This document shows, piece after piece, positions 7,152-14,609 of a DNA stretch of 20,910 bases (the first letter of the stretch is position 1; each line of letters opens with the position of its first letter). The notes under the pieces were generated by a model. It was not told where the DNA came from. It worked only from the letters and a program-made list of their open reading frames with translations, and made no database searches. The position numbers were made by a program, and so were the translations under genes. This DNA comes from JAEUIA01 sp034440255 (GTDB lineage Bacteria; Planctomycetota; UBA1135; GCA-002686595), in NCBI GenBank assembly GCA_034440255.1, contig JAWXBU010000055.1, positions 1-20,910 on the forward strand, read 5' to 3'.

Positions 7152-10040
7152 GTGGAGGAGTTCAATGCGGCAAGCGCGGTCGAAGCACTGGTCTTCGAAT
7201 GTCTCGAACGACTCGAGACAGAGGGAGAATCCGCACTCGATTCGATGTGCATCGCTCACCCAGCGGACGCGGCCGAATTGCGTCAGCGCATCACTTTCCT
7301 GCGTCGCATGGGCTTGCGCGCCGGCGCGGACGGAGCCTTCGCAGTACCGCAAAAACTAGGTGATTTCAGGCTGATTCAGCGCCTCGGCATGGGCGGCATG
7401 GGTGTCGTGTACGAGGCCGAACAAGTTTCGTTGCGGCGCATCGTCGCGCTCAAACTGATACGGCCCGAGCAACTCTACTTCGGCAACGCGCGCGAGCGTT
7501 TCCGCCGCGAGATCGATGCGATCGCGCGCTTGCAGCACCCGTCCATCGTGCCGATCTTCGCGACGGGCGAGGAAGGCGGCATCCCGTACTTTGCGATGGA
7601 GCATGTGCGAGGCATCTCGCTCGCTTTTGCGATCGATGCGTTGAAGCGAACGGATCCGGCGCACTTGTCGGGACGCAGTTTGCGCGATCTCGTCGTCGCC
7701 TCTGCTCCGTCGGGTACGGATCCGGCGGGAGATGTCTTCGTCGGTTCGTGGGACGAGGTCGCGACGAAGATCGCGCTCGCCCTCGCGCTCGCCGTTCAAC
7801 ACGCACACGAACGCGGCGTTCTGCACCGCGACATCAAGCCGTCCAACGTGATGATCTCTTCCGACGGACGGGTCGTTCTGCTCGATTTCGGACTCGCGAC
7901 GTCGAGCGCCAGCCAGTCGCTCACACGCACCGGTTCGCAGATCGGCTCGATGCCGTACATGGCACCCGAACAGTTGCGAGCGCAGATCGAACGCATCGGC
8001 GCGCGCACCGACGTCTACGCGATCGGCGTCACGCTCTTTGAAATGCTGGCACTGCAGCCTGCGTTCGAGGACGGCGGCGACACCGAGAAGTTGCGCGCGT
8101 CCATCGTCGCGGGGCGCACGCAGGGACCGCAGGACATCCGGCGCGGTGTCTCGAGTGATCTCGCCCTCGTGTGCCGCACTGCGATGCAAGCGGATCCCGC
8201 GGATCGCTACGCGAGCGCGGCGACACTGGCCGAGGATCTGTCGAACGTGCTTGCGCTGCGGCCAATCACTGCGCGCGCTCCTAGCGTCGTCGCGCGCGTT
8301 GCGAGCTGGGCACGTCGCAACCCGGCGCGCGCCACGGCGTTTGCGCTCGCGATCACACTCGTCGTCGGAGGACCGCTCGTGTTCGCCCTCCAACAGAGGA
8401 CAGCCAACCGCCGCATCGAAAAGGCGAACAGCGAGCTGACGGCAGCGCTCGTCGAATCCCAGAGACAACGCACCCGGGCCGATACCGAGCGCGCTTCCTC
8501 CGAACGAAACTTGGAGAAAGCGGTCCAAGCCGTCGACATGATGCTCACGCGCGTCGGCCAGGAGACGCTGCGCGACGTGCCGCAGATGACCACAGTGAGA
8601 CGCGAGCTGCTCGGCGACGCACAGCGCTTTTACGCTGGATTTCTAGCGGAAAACGAGAGCAACGCCGACCTACGGCGCGCCGTCGAAGCCTCGCGCGACC
8701 GCCTGTCGGACATCAGCATGCTGTTCGCCGATCTGCCCACGGCCGAGAAGGAACTGGTCGCGCTGCTCGAACCCCTGCGGCCGAAGTCCGCCGCCGCGGA
8801 CGCCACCGACGAAGCGCTGCATGCGTTCGCGATGATCTCGGGACGTCTCGGCGAAGTCGAAGGCCGCAACGGGAAGTTCGATGCGGCTGAAACTCACATC
8901 CGCGAAGCGCTCGCTGCGTTCGAGCGCATTCCGGTCGAGCGTCGCAAAGCGATCGTCGAACTGCGCCGAGCAGGAAGCTTGGACAAGCTGGCCGATCTCG
9001 CCGGTGCGCGCGGCAATGCTGCCCAATCCGAGGCCGCGTCGCGTGCGGCGATAGCGACATCACGCGATGCGTTCGCTCGTTTTCCCGATGCTCACGCCTT
9101 CCAACTCGCGCTGGGCAGACAACTCGATCGACTGGGTTCGATGCTCTGGAGATCCGGGCGCGCCGACGAAGCGATCGCTGCATTCGAGGAGAGCCTCACG
9201 CTGCTCGCGAGCTACAGGAAACGCGAACCCTCCGACTCGCACGGCCGCGAAAAACTGGCCGCAGCATCGTTGAACTACTCGAACGCGCTCGCTGCAGGCG
9301 AGCGTTTCGACGAGGCGCGTGCGCGCGCCGAATCCGCAGTGAAAATCGGCGAAGCGCTCGTGTACGACTTCCCGGATGTCCCGTCGTACAGTGCAGATCT
9401 CGCGCTCTCTCACCAACAACTCTTCAAACTCGACTTTCACGGCAACGCGCTCGACGCGGCCGCTGAACACTTGACGCGCAGCCTCGACCTGCAGCAGTCC
9501 CTCGTGCGGGAGGGCAAGATCGTGCCGAGCTTCTCGGCCGAGCTCGCCAACGGATGCAACAGCCTCGCGGCGCTGGAGCTGAAGCGCGGTCGACCGCGTG
9601 AGTCCATCGCGGCCGCAGATCGGGGGATCGCCCACATCACGGCTGCGATCGAGATCGCTCCGAAGAACGCGCAGTGGCGCGACCTCGCGCGCTATCTGAA
9701 AAACAATCGCGCCATCGCGCTCACCGACGCACTCGATTGGCGGGAGGCCGCGCAGGCGATCGGCGAGATCGAAACGGACGGCCAAGAGCGTTGGCACTCG
9801 GCGCGTGCACAACTCTTCGAACGCGCCGGCCGAGTCGCGGCGAGCGATGCGACACTCGACGCTGCCACGCGCGCGACCGAGTCGGCCAAGTTGCGCGAGC
9901 GCGCGCTCACCGAACTCGCGGAAGCCGTGAAGCTGGGTCGCACGGAATGGACGGAGTTGCCGGATCCCGACGAATGGAAGTCGCTGCGCGACGACCCACA
10001 GTTTCGAGCTCTCGTCGAGCACTCGACGAAGCCGCGCTGA
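7152..10040 (+). CDS. Transmembrane Ser/Thr protein kinase (Hanks type) with C-terminal TPR-like repeats
   Basis: The product is 962 aa, starting at GTG 7152; an overlapping ATG at 7150 is in another frame and short. Residues about 1-65 form a small helical N-terminus typical of planctomycete kinases of this kind. The kinase domain (about 70-370) has glycine loop LGMGGMGVVYEAE (78-90), ATP lysine K101, E120, HRDIKPSN (225-232, catalytic D227), DFG (245-247) and APE (271-273), so it should be active. A membrane helix lies at about 393-413, followed by a coiled coil (418-460). A long helical repeat region then runs to the end (Asp/Ala/Glu-rich, TPR-like), likely extracytoplasmic and sensing or protein-binding. 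It probably regulates the divergent ECF-like sigma factor (inference from pairing). Trigger and phosphorylation target unknown. Confidence 0.9.
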   Translation: MEEFNAASAVEALVFECLERLETEGESALDSMCIAHPADAAELRQRITFLRRMGLRAGADGAFAVPQKLGDFRLIQRLGMGGMGVVYEAEQVSLRRIVALKLIRPEQLYFGNARERFRREIDAIARLQHPSIVPIFATGEEGGIPYFAMEHVRGISLAFAIDALKRTDPAHLSGRSLRDLVVASAPSGTDPAGDVFVGSWDEVATKIALALALAVQHAHERGVLHRDIKPSNVMISSDGRVVLLDFGLATSSASQSLTRTGSQIGSMPYMAPEQLRAQIERIGARTDVYAIGVTLFEMLALQPAFEDGGDTEKLRASIVAGRTQGPQDIRRGVSSDLALVCRTAMQADPADRYASAATLAEDLSNVLALRPITARAPSVVARVASWARRNPARATAFALAITLVVGGPLVFALQQRTANRRIEKANSELTAALVESQRQRTRADTERASSERNLEKAVQAVDMMLTRVGQETLRDVPQMTTVRRELLGDAQRFYAGFLAENESNADLRRAVEASRDRLSDISMLFADLPTAEKELVALLEPLRPKSAAADATDEALHAFAMISGRLGEVEGRNGKFDAAETHIREALAAFERIPVERRKAIVELRRAGSLDKLADLAGARGNAAQSEAASRAAIATSRDAFARFPDAHAFQLALGRQLDRLGSMLWRSGRADEAIAAFEESLTLLASYRKREPSDSHGREKLAAASLNYSNALAAGERFDEARARAESAVKIGEALVYDFPDVPSYSADLALSHQQLFKLDFHGNALDAAAEHLTRSLDLQQSLVREGKIVPSFSAELANGCNSLAALELKRGRPRESIAAADRGIAHITAAIEIAPKNAQWRDLARYLKNNRAIALTDALDWREAAQAIGEIETDGQERWHSARAQLFERAGRVAASDATLDAATRATESAKLRERALTELAEAVKLGRTEWTELPDPDEWKSLRDDPQFRALVEHSTKPR

Positions 10041-10070
10041 CGGTCCGTCCGTAGCCGCCGCACGGGTCGG

Positions 10071-10095
10071 GGCAGCAGCAACCCAAAGGGCTGCC
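10071..10095 (+). terminator. Possible terminator hairpin after the kinase
   Basis: GGCAGC (10071-10076) pairs with GCTGCC (10090-10095) around a 13-nt loop, 31 bp after the kinase stop. A ttgtttt stretch follows about 10 nt later. The stem is short and the loop large, so this is a weak call. Confidence 0.25.
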
Positions 10096-10169
10096 ACAGC
10101 AGCTTGTTTTCAGGCTGTTCGGTGGATATCGGACGTTTCCCGTAACGCCCGGCCGCGTCCTCCGCTGGT

Positions 10170-10199
10170 CGAAGGTGAGGACGCCTCACGAGGCTTCGG
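10170..10199 (+). promoter_or_regulatory. Stem-loop upstream of secreted paralog B
   Basis: GTGAGG (10175-10180), acg loop, CCTCAC (10184-10189) form a tight hairpin. Outer cgaag/cttcg can extend it across a 4-nt bulge. It ends about 52 bp before ATG 10252 and could sit in the 5' leader. It may be a leader structure, a dimer-binding site or chance in GC-rich DNA. Confidence 0.25.
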
Positions 10200-10251
10200 T
10201 AGGAAGTGCTCCGCGAACTCACAGGACCGATCCAACCGACGAGAGTTTGTC

Positions 10252-12705
10252 ATGTCGACTCATCCCCTCATCTTCGTGCTGGCCCTCACGCCGGCAGTCT
10301 CACTCGCGCAGACGGGCGCGTTTCCGATCGACGAGAAGACACCGCCGCGAGCCCTAGCCGGCGATGTCGAAGGCCATGCTTTCGACACGGAGGCACTCGC
10401 GCATGTGTCGCGCCCCGATGGACTCGCGTCGTCGTTGGCGCCTGCCACGGCTTTGCGTCGCGACAGCGACCGTCTCTACTTCGACGTCGCCGTCGACGGG
10501 ACGATCTGGGCTCGAGGCAAGACGTACAAGGCGAGCTTCGGCAGTGCAGCGACGACCTACGTGCCGTTCCTCGGCTCGAAAGCGCCGCGCAACTTTCCGC
10601 TCGGCATGCGTGTGCAGTCCGTGACGATCGGCGGCGAGCCCGTCGCGTTCGAGGTCGACGCACCGGCCGTTCGAACCGGTGACACGATCTCGTTCGAGCG
10701 GGGAGCGTTCGTCGAACGGTACGCGCTGACGCCCAGTGGCATCGAGCAGTCGTTTGTGTTCGAAACGCCTTTGACACAAGGCGGAATCGTCATCTTGATC
10801 GGCTTGGAATCGGAGCTCGAAGGCCATGTCGACGTCGATGGCTTCCGCTTCGCAAACGAATTCGGCTGGGTGCACTACGGCCACGCGTTCGTCCTCCACG
10901 ACGCGCTGGATGCGACTCGAATCGAGAGCCGCCTCGTGAGCGGTGGAATCGAACTCGTCGTGCCGGCCGAGATCGTCGAGGGCGCTGTCGGTTCTCTCGT
11001 GATCGACCCGTTGCTCGCCACCGGAGCACTCGCCGATACTACGATCGACGAGTTCGCGGCCGACATCGCTTTCGACGCGACCAACGCGAACTGGATCACT
11101 GCGTTCGAGGAGGTGTTCAGCGCCACGGATCACGACGTCCACGTACTGCGCCACATCTCGAACGGAGTGTTTTCGGCTTCGGACTACATCGACTCGTCGA
11201 CGAGCGACTGGCGCGCACCTGCGATCGCGAACAACAACCTCGACGACCAGTACCTCGTCGTCGCAGCCGTCGGCGCGGCACCGGCCCGCGAAATCTGGGG
11301 GCGCACAGTCGAAGCTACGATCAGCATCAACTTGTCGGCGAAGTTCCAGATCAGCGAAAACGCGCAATCCGGCGACAAATACGCCCCGGATGTCGGGGGT
11401 GATCCGTCGGTGAACCCGTCCGCGGACTACTGCGTCGTGTGGGAGCGCGAGTTCCTCGCCGGCGTCGACTACGACATCCACACGCGCCTCGTGCGCACGG
11501 ACGCGACCTTCCCAGTCGCGACGATCCTGCTCGAAAGCAGCGCTCTCACGATCGATCGCAATCCCGCGATCAGCAACTCGAACGGCAACGCCGCGAACGC
11601 CGACCAAGACTGGAACATCGTGTGGGAACACGAGGTATCGGCGACGAACCGCAACATCTTCGGCGCGCGAGTTCACTACGACGGCGTGATCACCGCCGCG
11701 ACGTTCACCATCGCTTCGTCGACACTCGACGAACGCAATCCGTCGTGCACTTCGATCGTCGACGACACCGGCGGCACGCGTCCGTGGATGGTCGCGTTCC
11801 AAATCGACAACGGCGCGAACAACTGGGACGTGCGCTGCCGCACCCTGAACGGGACGAGCATCATCTCGACCCTCGATCTGTCGGCGCAATTTCCGAATCA
11901 GACCTTTGATCAGATCACGCCGGGCTGCGACACCGACCGCGGTCAATTCGTCGTCGTGTGGGACGAGCGTACGACGCCGCTCTTCTTCGCGACTGACATC
12001 AAAGTCGCGTCGCTGTACTCACTCGGAGGCGCTCTCGGCGTGAACGAAGGTCCGATCTCGGTCGCGCCCGGCTCGTTCACCGACCAGCGTCCGAAGGTCA
12101 CGACTGCCACCAGTGCGGGTCCGTCCGTGTTCGGATTCCAGGTGCAGACGGTTGGGATCGTGTACGACCGCGACGTCGGTGCCCATCGCGACGTGTGGGT
12201 CGCCGGCTACGACGTTCCGAACGGCGGGCCTGTGACGAGCGCGTGTTCGGGCGACGGAACGGCGACGGCTTGTCCGTGCGCGAACACGGGTTCGGCCGGA
12301 CACGGTTGCGCGACGTCGACCAACGTCAATGGAGTGCTGCTCTACCCCAGTGGAAACGCTCTACTCTCGCAGGACACGTTCGCGATCGTCGCGTCGGGAA
12401 TGCCGGAGGGAGCGCCTTCGCTTTTCTTCCAGGGCACGGTTCTCTCGAACGGCGGCATTGGAACGGTCTTCGGAGACGGCCTCTTGTGCGTCGGCGGAAC
12501 GATCGTGCGCTTGGGCGTGAAGTTCACGAACGGCGGCTTCACGAGCTATCCCGGCCCACTCGATCCGGAAATCTCGGTGCAGGGTGGAGTGCCCGCGGCA
12601 GGAGCCGTGCGCTACTACCAATGCTGGCTGCGCGATGCGCCAGTGTTCTGCACGGTGTCGACATTCAATTTGACGAACGCGCTGCGAGTGCAGTGGATTC
12701 CGTGA
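10252..12705 (+). CDS. Large secreted beta-propeller-like protein with C-terminal Cys-rich domain (paralog B)
   Basis: The product is 817 aa from ATG 10252; a GAGAG about 7 nt upstream may serve as ribosome site. The signal peptide is MSTHPLIFVLALTPAVSLAQ with cleavage near SLA|Q. It aligns throughout with the protein at 500-3010: shared I/VWARGxxYKAxF, VPFxGSKA and FVERxxL blocks, then repeats such as WITAFEEVFSATDHDVHVLR, YCVVWEREF and WNIVWEHEV with D-x-D-I-H-x-R, then the C-terminal module C-SGDGTATACPCAN-TGSAGHGC. It ends in the same LGVKF, W-x-RD and FNLTNxLR blocks. Both are probably exported structural or ligand-binding proteins of the cell surface; no catalytic motif is seen. The gene ends at a strong hairpin shared with convergent hipA. 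Confidence 0.85.
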   Translation: MSTHPLIFVLALTPAVSLAQTGAFPIDEKTPPRALAGDVEGHAFDTEALAHVSRPDGLASSLAPATALRRDSDRLYFDVAVDGTIWARGKTYKASFGSAATTYVPFLGSKAPRNFPLGMRVQSVTIGGEPVAFEVDAPAVRTGDTISFERGAFVERYALTPSGIEQSFVFETPLTQGGIVILIGLESELEGHVDVDGFRFANEFGWVHYGHAFVLHDALDATRIESRLVSGGIELVVPAEIVEGAVGSLVIDPLLATGALADTTIDEFAADIAFDATNANWITAFEEVFSATDHDVHVLRHISNGVFSASDYIDSSTSDWRAPAIANNNLDDQYLVVAAVGAAPAREIWGRTVEATISINLSAKFQISENAQSGDKYAPDVGGDPSVNPSADYCVVWEREFLAGVDYDIHTRLVRTDATFPVATILLESSALTIDRNPAISNSNGNAANADQDWNIVWEHEVSATNRNIFGARVHYDGVITAATFTIASSTLDERNPSCTSIVDDTGGTRPWMVAFQIDNGANNWDVRCRTLNGTSIISTLDLSAQFPNQTFDQITPGCDTDRGQFVVVWDERTTPLFFATDIKVASLYSLGGALGVNEGPISVAPGSFTDQRPKVTTATSAGPSVFGFQVQTVGIVYDRDVGAHRDVWVAGYDVPNGGPVTSACSGDGTATACPCANTGSAGHGCATSTNVNGVLLYPSGNALLSQDTFAIVASGMPEGAPSLFFQGTVLSNGGIGTVFGDGLLCVGGTIVRLGVKFTNGGFTSYPGPLDPEISVQGGVPAAGAVRYYQCWLRDAPVFCTVSTFNLTNALRVQWIP

Positions 12706-12721
12706 GGGCGCCCGGCCGACG

Positions 12722-12768
12722 AATGTGCTGAAAATGAGGGACGCGGGTAACAGCGTCCCTCACACATT
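12722..12768. terminator. Bidirectional intrinsic terminator between paralog B and hipA
   Basis: A perfect 10-bp stem TGAGGGACGC (12735-12744) / GCGTCCCTCA (12753-12762) has an 8-nt loop. AATGTG (12722-12727) and CACATT (12763-12768) can add a lower stem. On the minus strand the 10-bp stem is followed directly by TTTT, and on the plus strand by acacatttc. It sits between convergent genes, 29 bp after one stop and 20 bp after the other. Confidence 0.75.
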
Positions 12769-12782
12769 TCTCCTGCCGCGCA

Positions 12783-14000
12783 TCAGGGATCGAGCGCTTC
12801 CGACCTTTCGCGCATCAGGCGTTCCAAGTGAAGCGTCTGTTTCGCCTCGAGGCCGATCTCAGACAAGCGCTCGATCCACGGCGCGATGCGCTTCACGAGT
12901 GAGCCGAGCATGCGGGTCGTCGCTGCTGACCTGACATCGAGACGTTCGCCGAATGCAATGAAGTGCTTGGCCTGGAGCCGATCGTCCCGGCCCTCCATCG
13001 ACAGCGCGAGTTTCCTGTCACCGTACGAAAGCGTGCTGAGCATGTCGTGAACCGGTGTGAGCGCGACGGTCCCGTCGCGTGTGAGGACGCTCACGTTCTT
13101 GGCGTGCATGTCGCCGTTCACGATCAGGTAGGCGAGCGCTTGCAACCTCAAGAGCTTGAGCCGTTCGACGAGCGGCGCCGAGCACGCGTCGAGTGCCTCG
13201 CCGACGTCTTGCAGCTTCAATCGATACTTGTCCGCCGGATAACGACCGAGCAACTGGCACGCGTCCTCTTGATGCAAGCGCTCGAGCGTGCCGTCTTCGC
13301 GCGCACGACGATCGAAGCGTTCGACCAAGAGCCCGCATTCGCCGGTGGAGTCGCGCACGAGTTCGACGTTCGCGGTCTCCAGGCCGACGGCCCGCGCCAG
13401 CGCCATGAAAAAAGCCTCGTTTTCGACCAAGCGCGGAAATTCCGGCGGCGACAGCTTCAGCAGGTACGAACTCCGCGATCCGCGTTTCTTCAAAGGCACA
13501 GAAATCATCGCCGGGGAGACTTTCGGCTGCACACCAGCGATCGCGCCGTACGGGCCGGTACCTGCGAACGCGAGACTCTGCTCGAGCACCTCGCGAAACG
13601 GAGTGACGCCGAGCTCGCCCGCGTCGACTTCGGATGCGCGCTCGCGCGGCACTTTACCTCTCGCAGTCACGGCTACGTCACCGATCGCGTCCTCACCCAC
13701 CGCCGCGAGCAGTGAAAACAGGTCGTCCTCGGACGTCTTGATCGCGCGTACCAACGCTCGCACTCGCAGTCCTTCGGGAAGCAGGCCGGCGAAGAACGGA
13801 TGCAAGTTGACACCGTTGACGTCATATGGCTGGGCGCGCACGGGCAGCGTGAACGACACGGCTGCGAGCGGATCGCCACGATGTTCGACTGCGTAGTCGG
13901 CGTCGTAGACGAGGCTGGCGCCGAGGGTCGTCCGCGTGAGCACCGCCGCGCGACGCGTTCCGCGATGGACGTCCAGTTCGCTCTCTCGTCTCGGTTTCAC
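12783..14000 (-). CDS. hipA: HipA-family toxin Ser/Thr kinase
   Basis: The product is 405 aa from GTG 14000, whose first base is the last base of the hipB TAG stop, so the two are translationally coupled. The HipA N-terminal fold is at about 8-110 (LHPFFAGLLPEGLRVR). The kinase part has the glycine-rich loop AGVQPK (155-160), K182 in YLLKLS, LVERFDRR (225-232), the catalytic segment NGDMHAKN (295-302; D297 and N302) and the metal-binding D319 in VHDM. HipA of E. coli phosphorylates glutamyl-tRNA synthetase and slows growth, with HipB as antitoxin and repressor. Aligned by eye, the E. coli autophosphorylated Ser150 falls on Ala153 here. All catalytic residues remain, so activity is expected but its self-inactivation may differ. 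The target is unknown. Confidence 0.9.
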   Translation of the reverse strand: MKPRRESELDVHRGTRRAAVLTRTTLGASLVYDADYAVEHRGDPLAAVSFTLPVRAQPYDVNGVNLHPFFAGLLPEGLRVRALVRAIKTSEDDLFSLLAAVGEDAIGDVAVTARGKVPRERASEVDAGELGVTPFREVLEQSLAFAGTGPYGAIAGVQPKVSPAMISVPLKKRGSRSSYLLKLSPPEFPRLVENEAFFMALARAVGLETANVELVRDSTGECGLLVERFDRRAREDGTLERLHQEDACQLLGRYPADKYRLKLQDVGEALDACSAPLVERLKLLRLQALAYLIVNGDMHAKNVSVLTRDGTVALTPVHDMLSTLSYGDRKLALSMEGRDDRLQAKHFIAFGERLDVRSAATTRMLGSLVKRIAPWIERLSEIGLEAKQTLHLERLMRERSEALDP

Positions 14001-14284
14001 TATGCGCCGACGGAGTCGTCCGTCAGGCCGCCCCGTCCGTTCTGGATGTGGAGTTCCAGGCCGAGCACGCGCAGTACGGCCAGGACTTTGTCGAGGCGCA
14101 CAGTCGGCTTGCCGCGCTCGAGCTCGTACAGGAATGCGGGGCCGACGCCGGCCAGATCGCATAGGGCGAGCTGCCCCAATCCGACTTCACGCCGTCGCGC
14201 CCGCACTCGGGAACCCAATCGTCGAGCGTCACTGTTCGCGGACTCGACGCCCTGTTTGGATCTATGTGATCGCATGGATTTCAT
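14000..14284 (-). CDS. hipB: HipB-like antitoxin, XRE-type helix-turn-helix repressor
   Basis: The product is 94 aa. Residues about 23-80 form an XRE helix-turn-helix (LGSRVRARRREVGLGQLALC, then LAGVGPAFLYELERGKPTVRLDKVLAVL), the pattern of HipB antitoxins located just before hipA. Family members neutralise HipA by binding it and repress the operon. The start is uncertain: ATG 14284 or ATG 14275 both add a ~20-residue basic extension, while TTG 14218 would start at the domain edge. There is no Shine-Dalgarno; a TAGGGT at 14295-14300 (minus strand) could be a -10 for a near-leaderless message. The first of four palindromic sites overlaps the start codons, supporting autoregulation. Confidence 0.85.
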   Translation of the reverse strand: MKSMRSHRSKQGVESANSDARRLGSRVRARRREVGLGQLALCDLAGVGPAFLYELERGKPTVRLDKVLAVLRVLGLELHIQNGRGGLTDDSVGA

Positions 14285-14463
14285 CCAAGAATCGACCCTA
14301 CGGTGCCGCAGATCAAGCAGAAACCATTCGATCGCATGGGTTGGTGCTGAAAAGCGGGGTTCGAACGCTTCATCGGCTCAAATCCATGCGTACGCATGGA
14401 TGGTGCGCCGTCGGGCGGGCCATCTATCGATCCAAGGGCCTCTTTCCATGCGATCGCATGGAT
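14260..14463. promoter_or_regulatory. Array of four palindromic operator sites for HipB
   Basis: Four copies of a 20-bp palindrome, consensus ATCCATGCGATCGCATGGAT, lie at 14260-14279 (left half 2 mismatches), 14322-14341 (3 mismatches), 14382-14401 (perfect palindrome, centre TA) and 14444-14463 (18 bp perfect). Centres are 62, 60 and 62 bp apart, close to six helical turns, so all face the same side. The outer halves ATCC/GGAT resemble the E. coli hip operator TATCC-N8-GGATA but with N12. The last two copies share a GGTGCGC tail. Site 1 covers the hipB start and site 2 lies just upstream of its likely promoter. Sites 3 and 4 lie toward the divergent lipoprotein gene, so both genes may be controlled. 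No coding gene is seen in 14285-14609. Confidence 0.8.
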
Positions 14464-14595
14464 GGTGCGCGGCACTCGTGCAGGACAGTCGACGGGAGGC
14501 ACGCCAGGGGCCGATGCCGGAGGAGATACCGCAGCGCCTGCCGATTCCGCGACGCGCGTTCGTCAGGCGCGAAGTCCGTAGCGCAGCGCGTGGAG

Positions 14596-14601
14596 TAAAC
14601 T
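14596..14601 (+). promoter_or_regulatory. Putative -10 element of the beta-helix lipoprotein gene
   Basis: TAAACT ends 8 nt before ATG 14610, predicting transcription start about 2 nt before the start codon. GGAG at 14592-14595 is 14 nt from the ATG, too far to act as a usual ribosome site. No strong -35 is seen. Confidence 0.35.
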
Positions 14602-14609
14602 GCCCTAGT

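Noticed and set aside
7104..7352. Longer sigma factor frame starting at 7352
   Set aside because: It would run antisense through the kinase N-terminus; sigma-like sequence begins only after ATG 7103.
10354..11946. 530-codon open frame antisense to secreted paralog B
   Set aside because: It has low-complexity Arg/Val/Asp composition, no motif and no start signal. The sense strand encodes a signal peptide and conserved repeats.
14447..14460. GCGATCGC core in operator 4 as a cyanobacterial HIP1-type repeat
   Set aside because: The other copies vary at the core (TA centre in site 3, TCGATCGC or GTGATCGC in others). The match looks incidental to the operator palindrome.
14260..14463. Resemblance to a small CRISPR array (repeats every ~62 bp)
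   Set aside because: Repeats are self-palindromic with varied outer bases, the copies are unequal in the left half, there are only four units, one overlaps the hipB start codon, and no cas gene is nearby. Repressor operators explain it better.
13800..14609. Upstream extension of the beta-helix lipoprotein frame by 270 codons
   Set aside because: It runs antisense through hipA and hipB, is Arg/Ser-rich and has no family resemblance. A lipoprotein signal peptide begins cleanly at ATG 14610.
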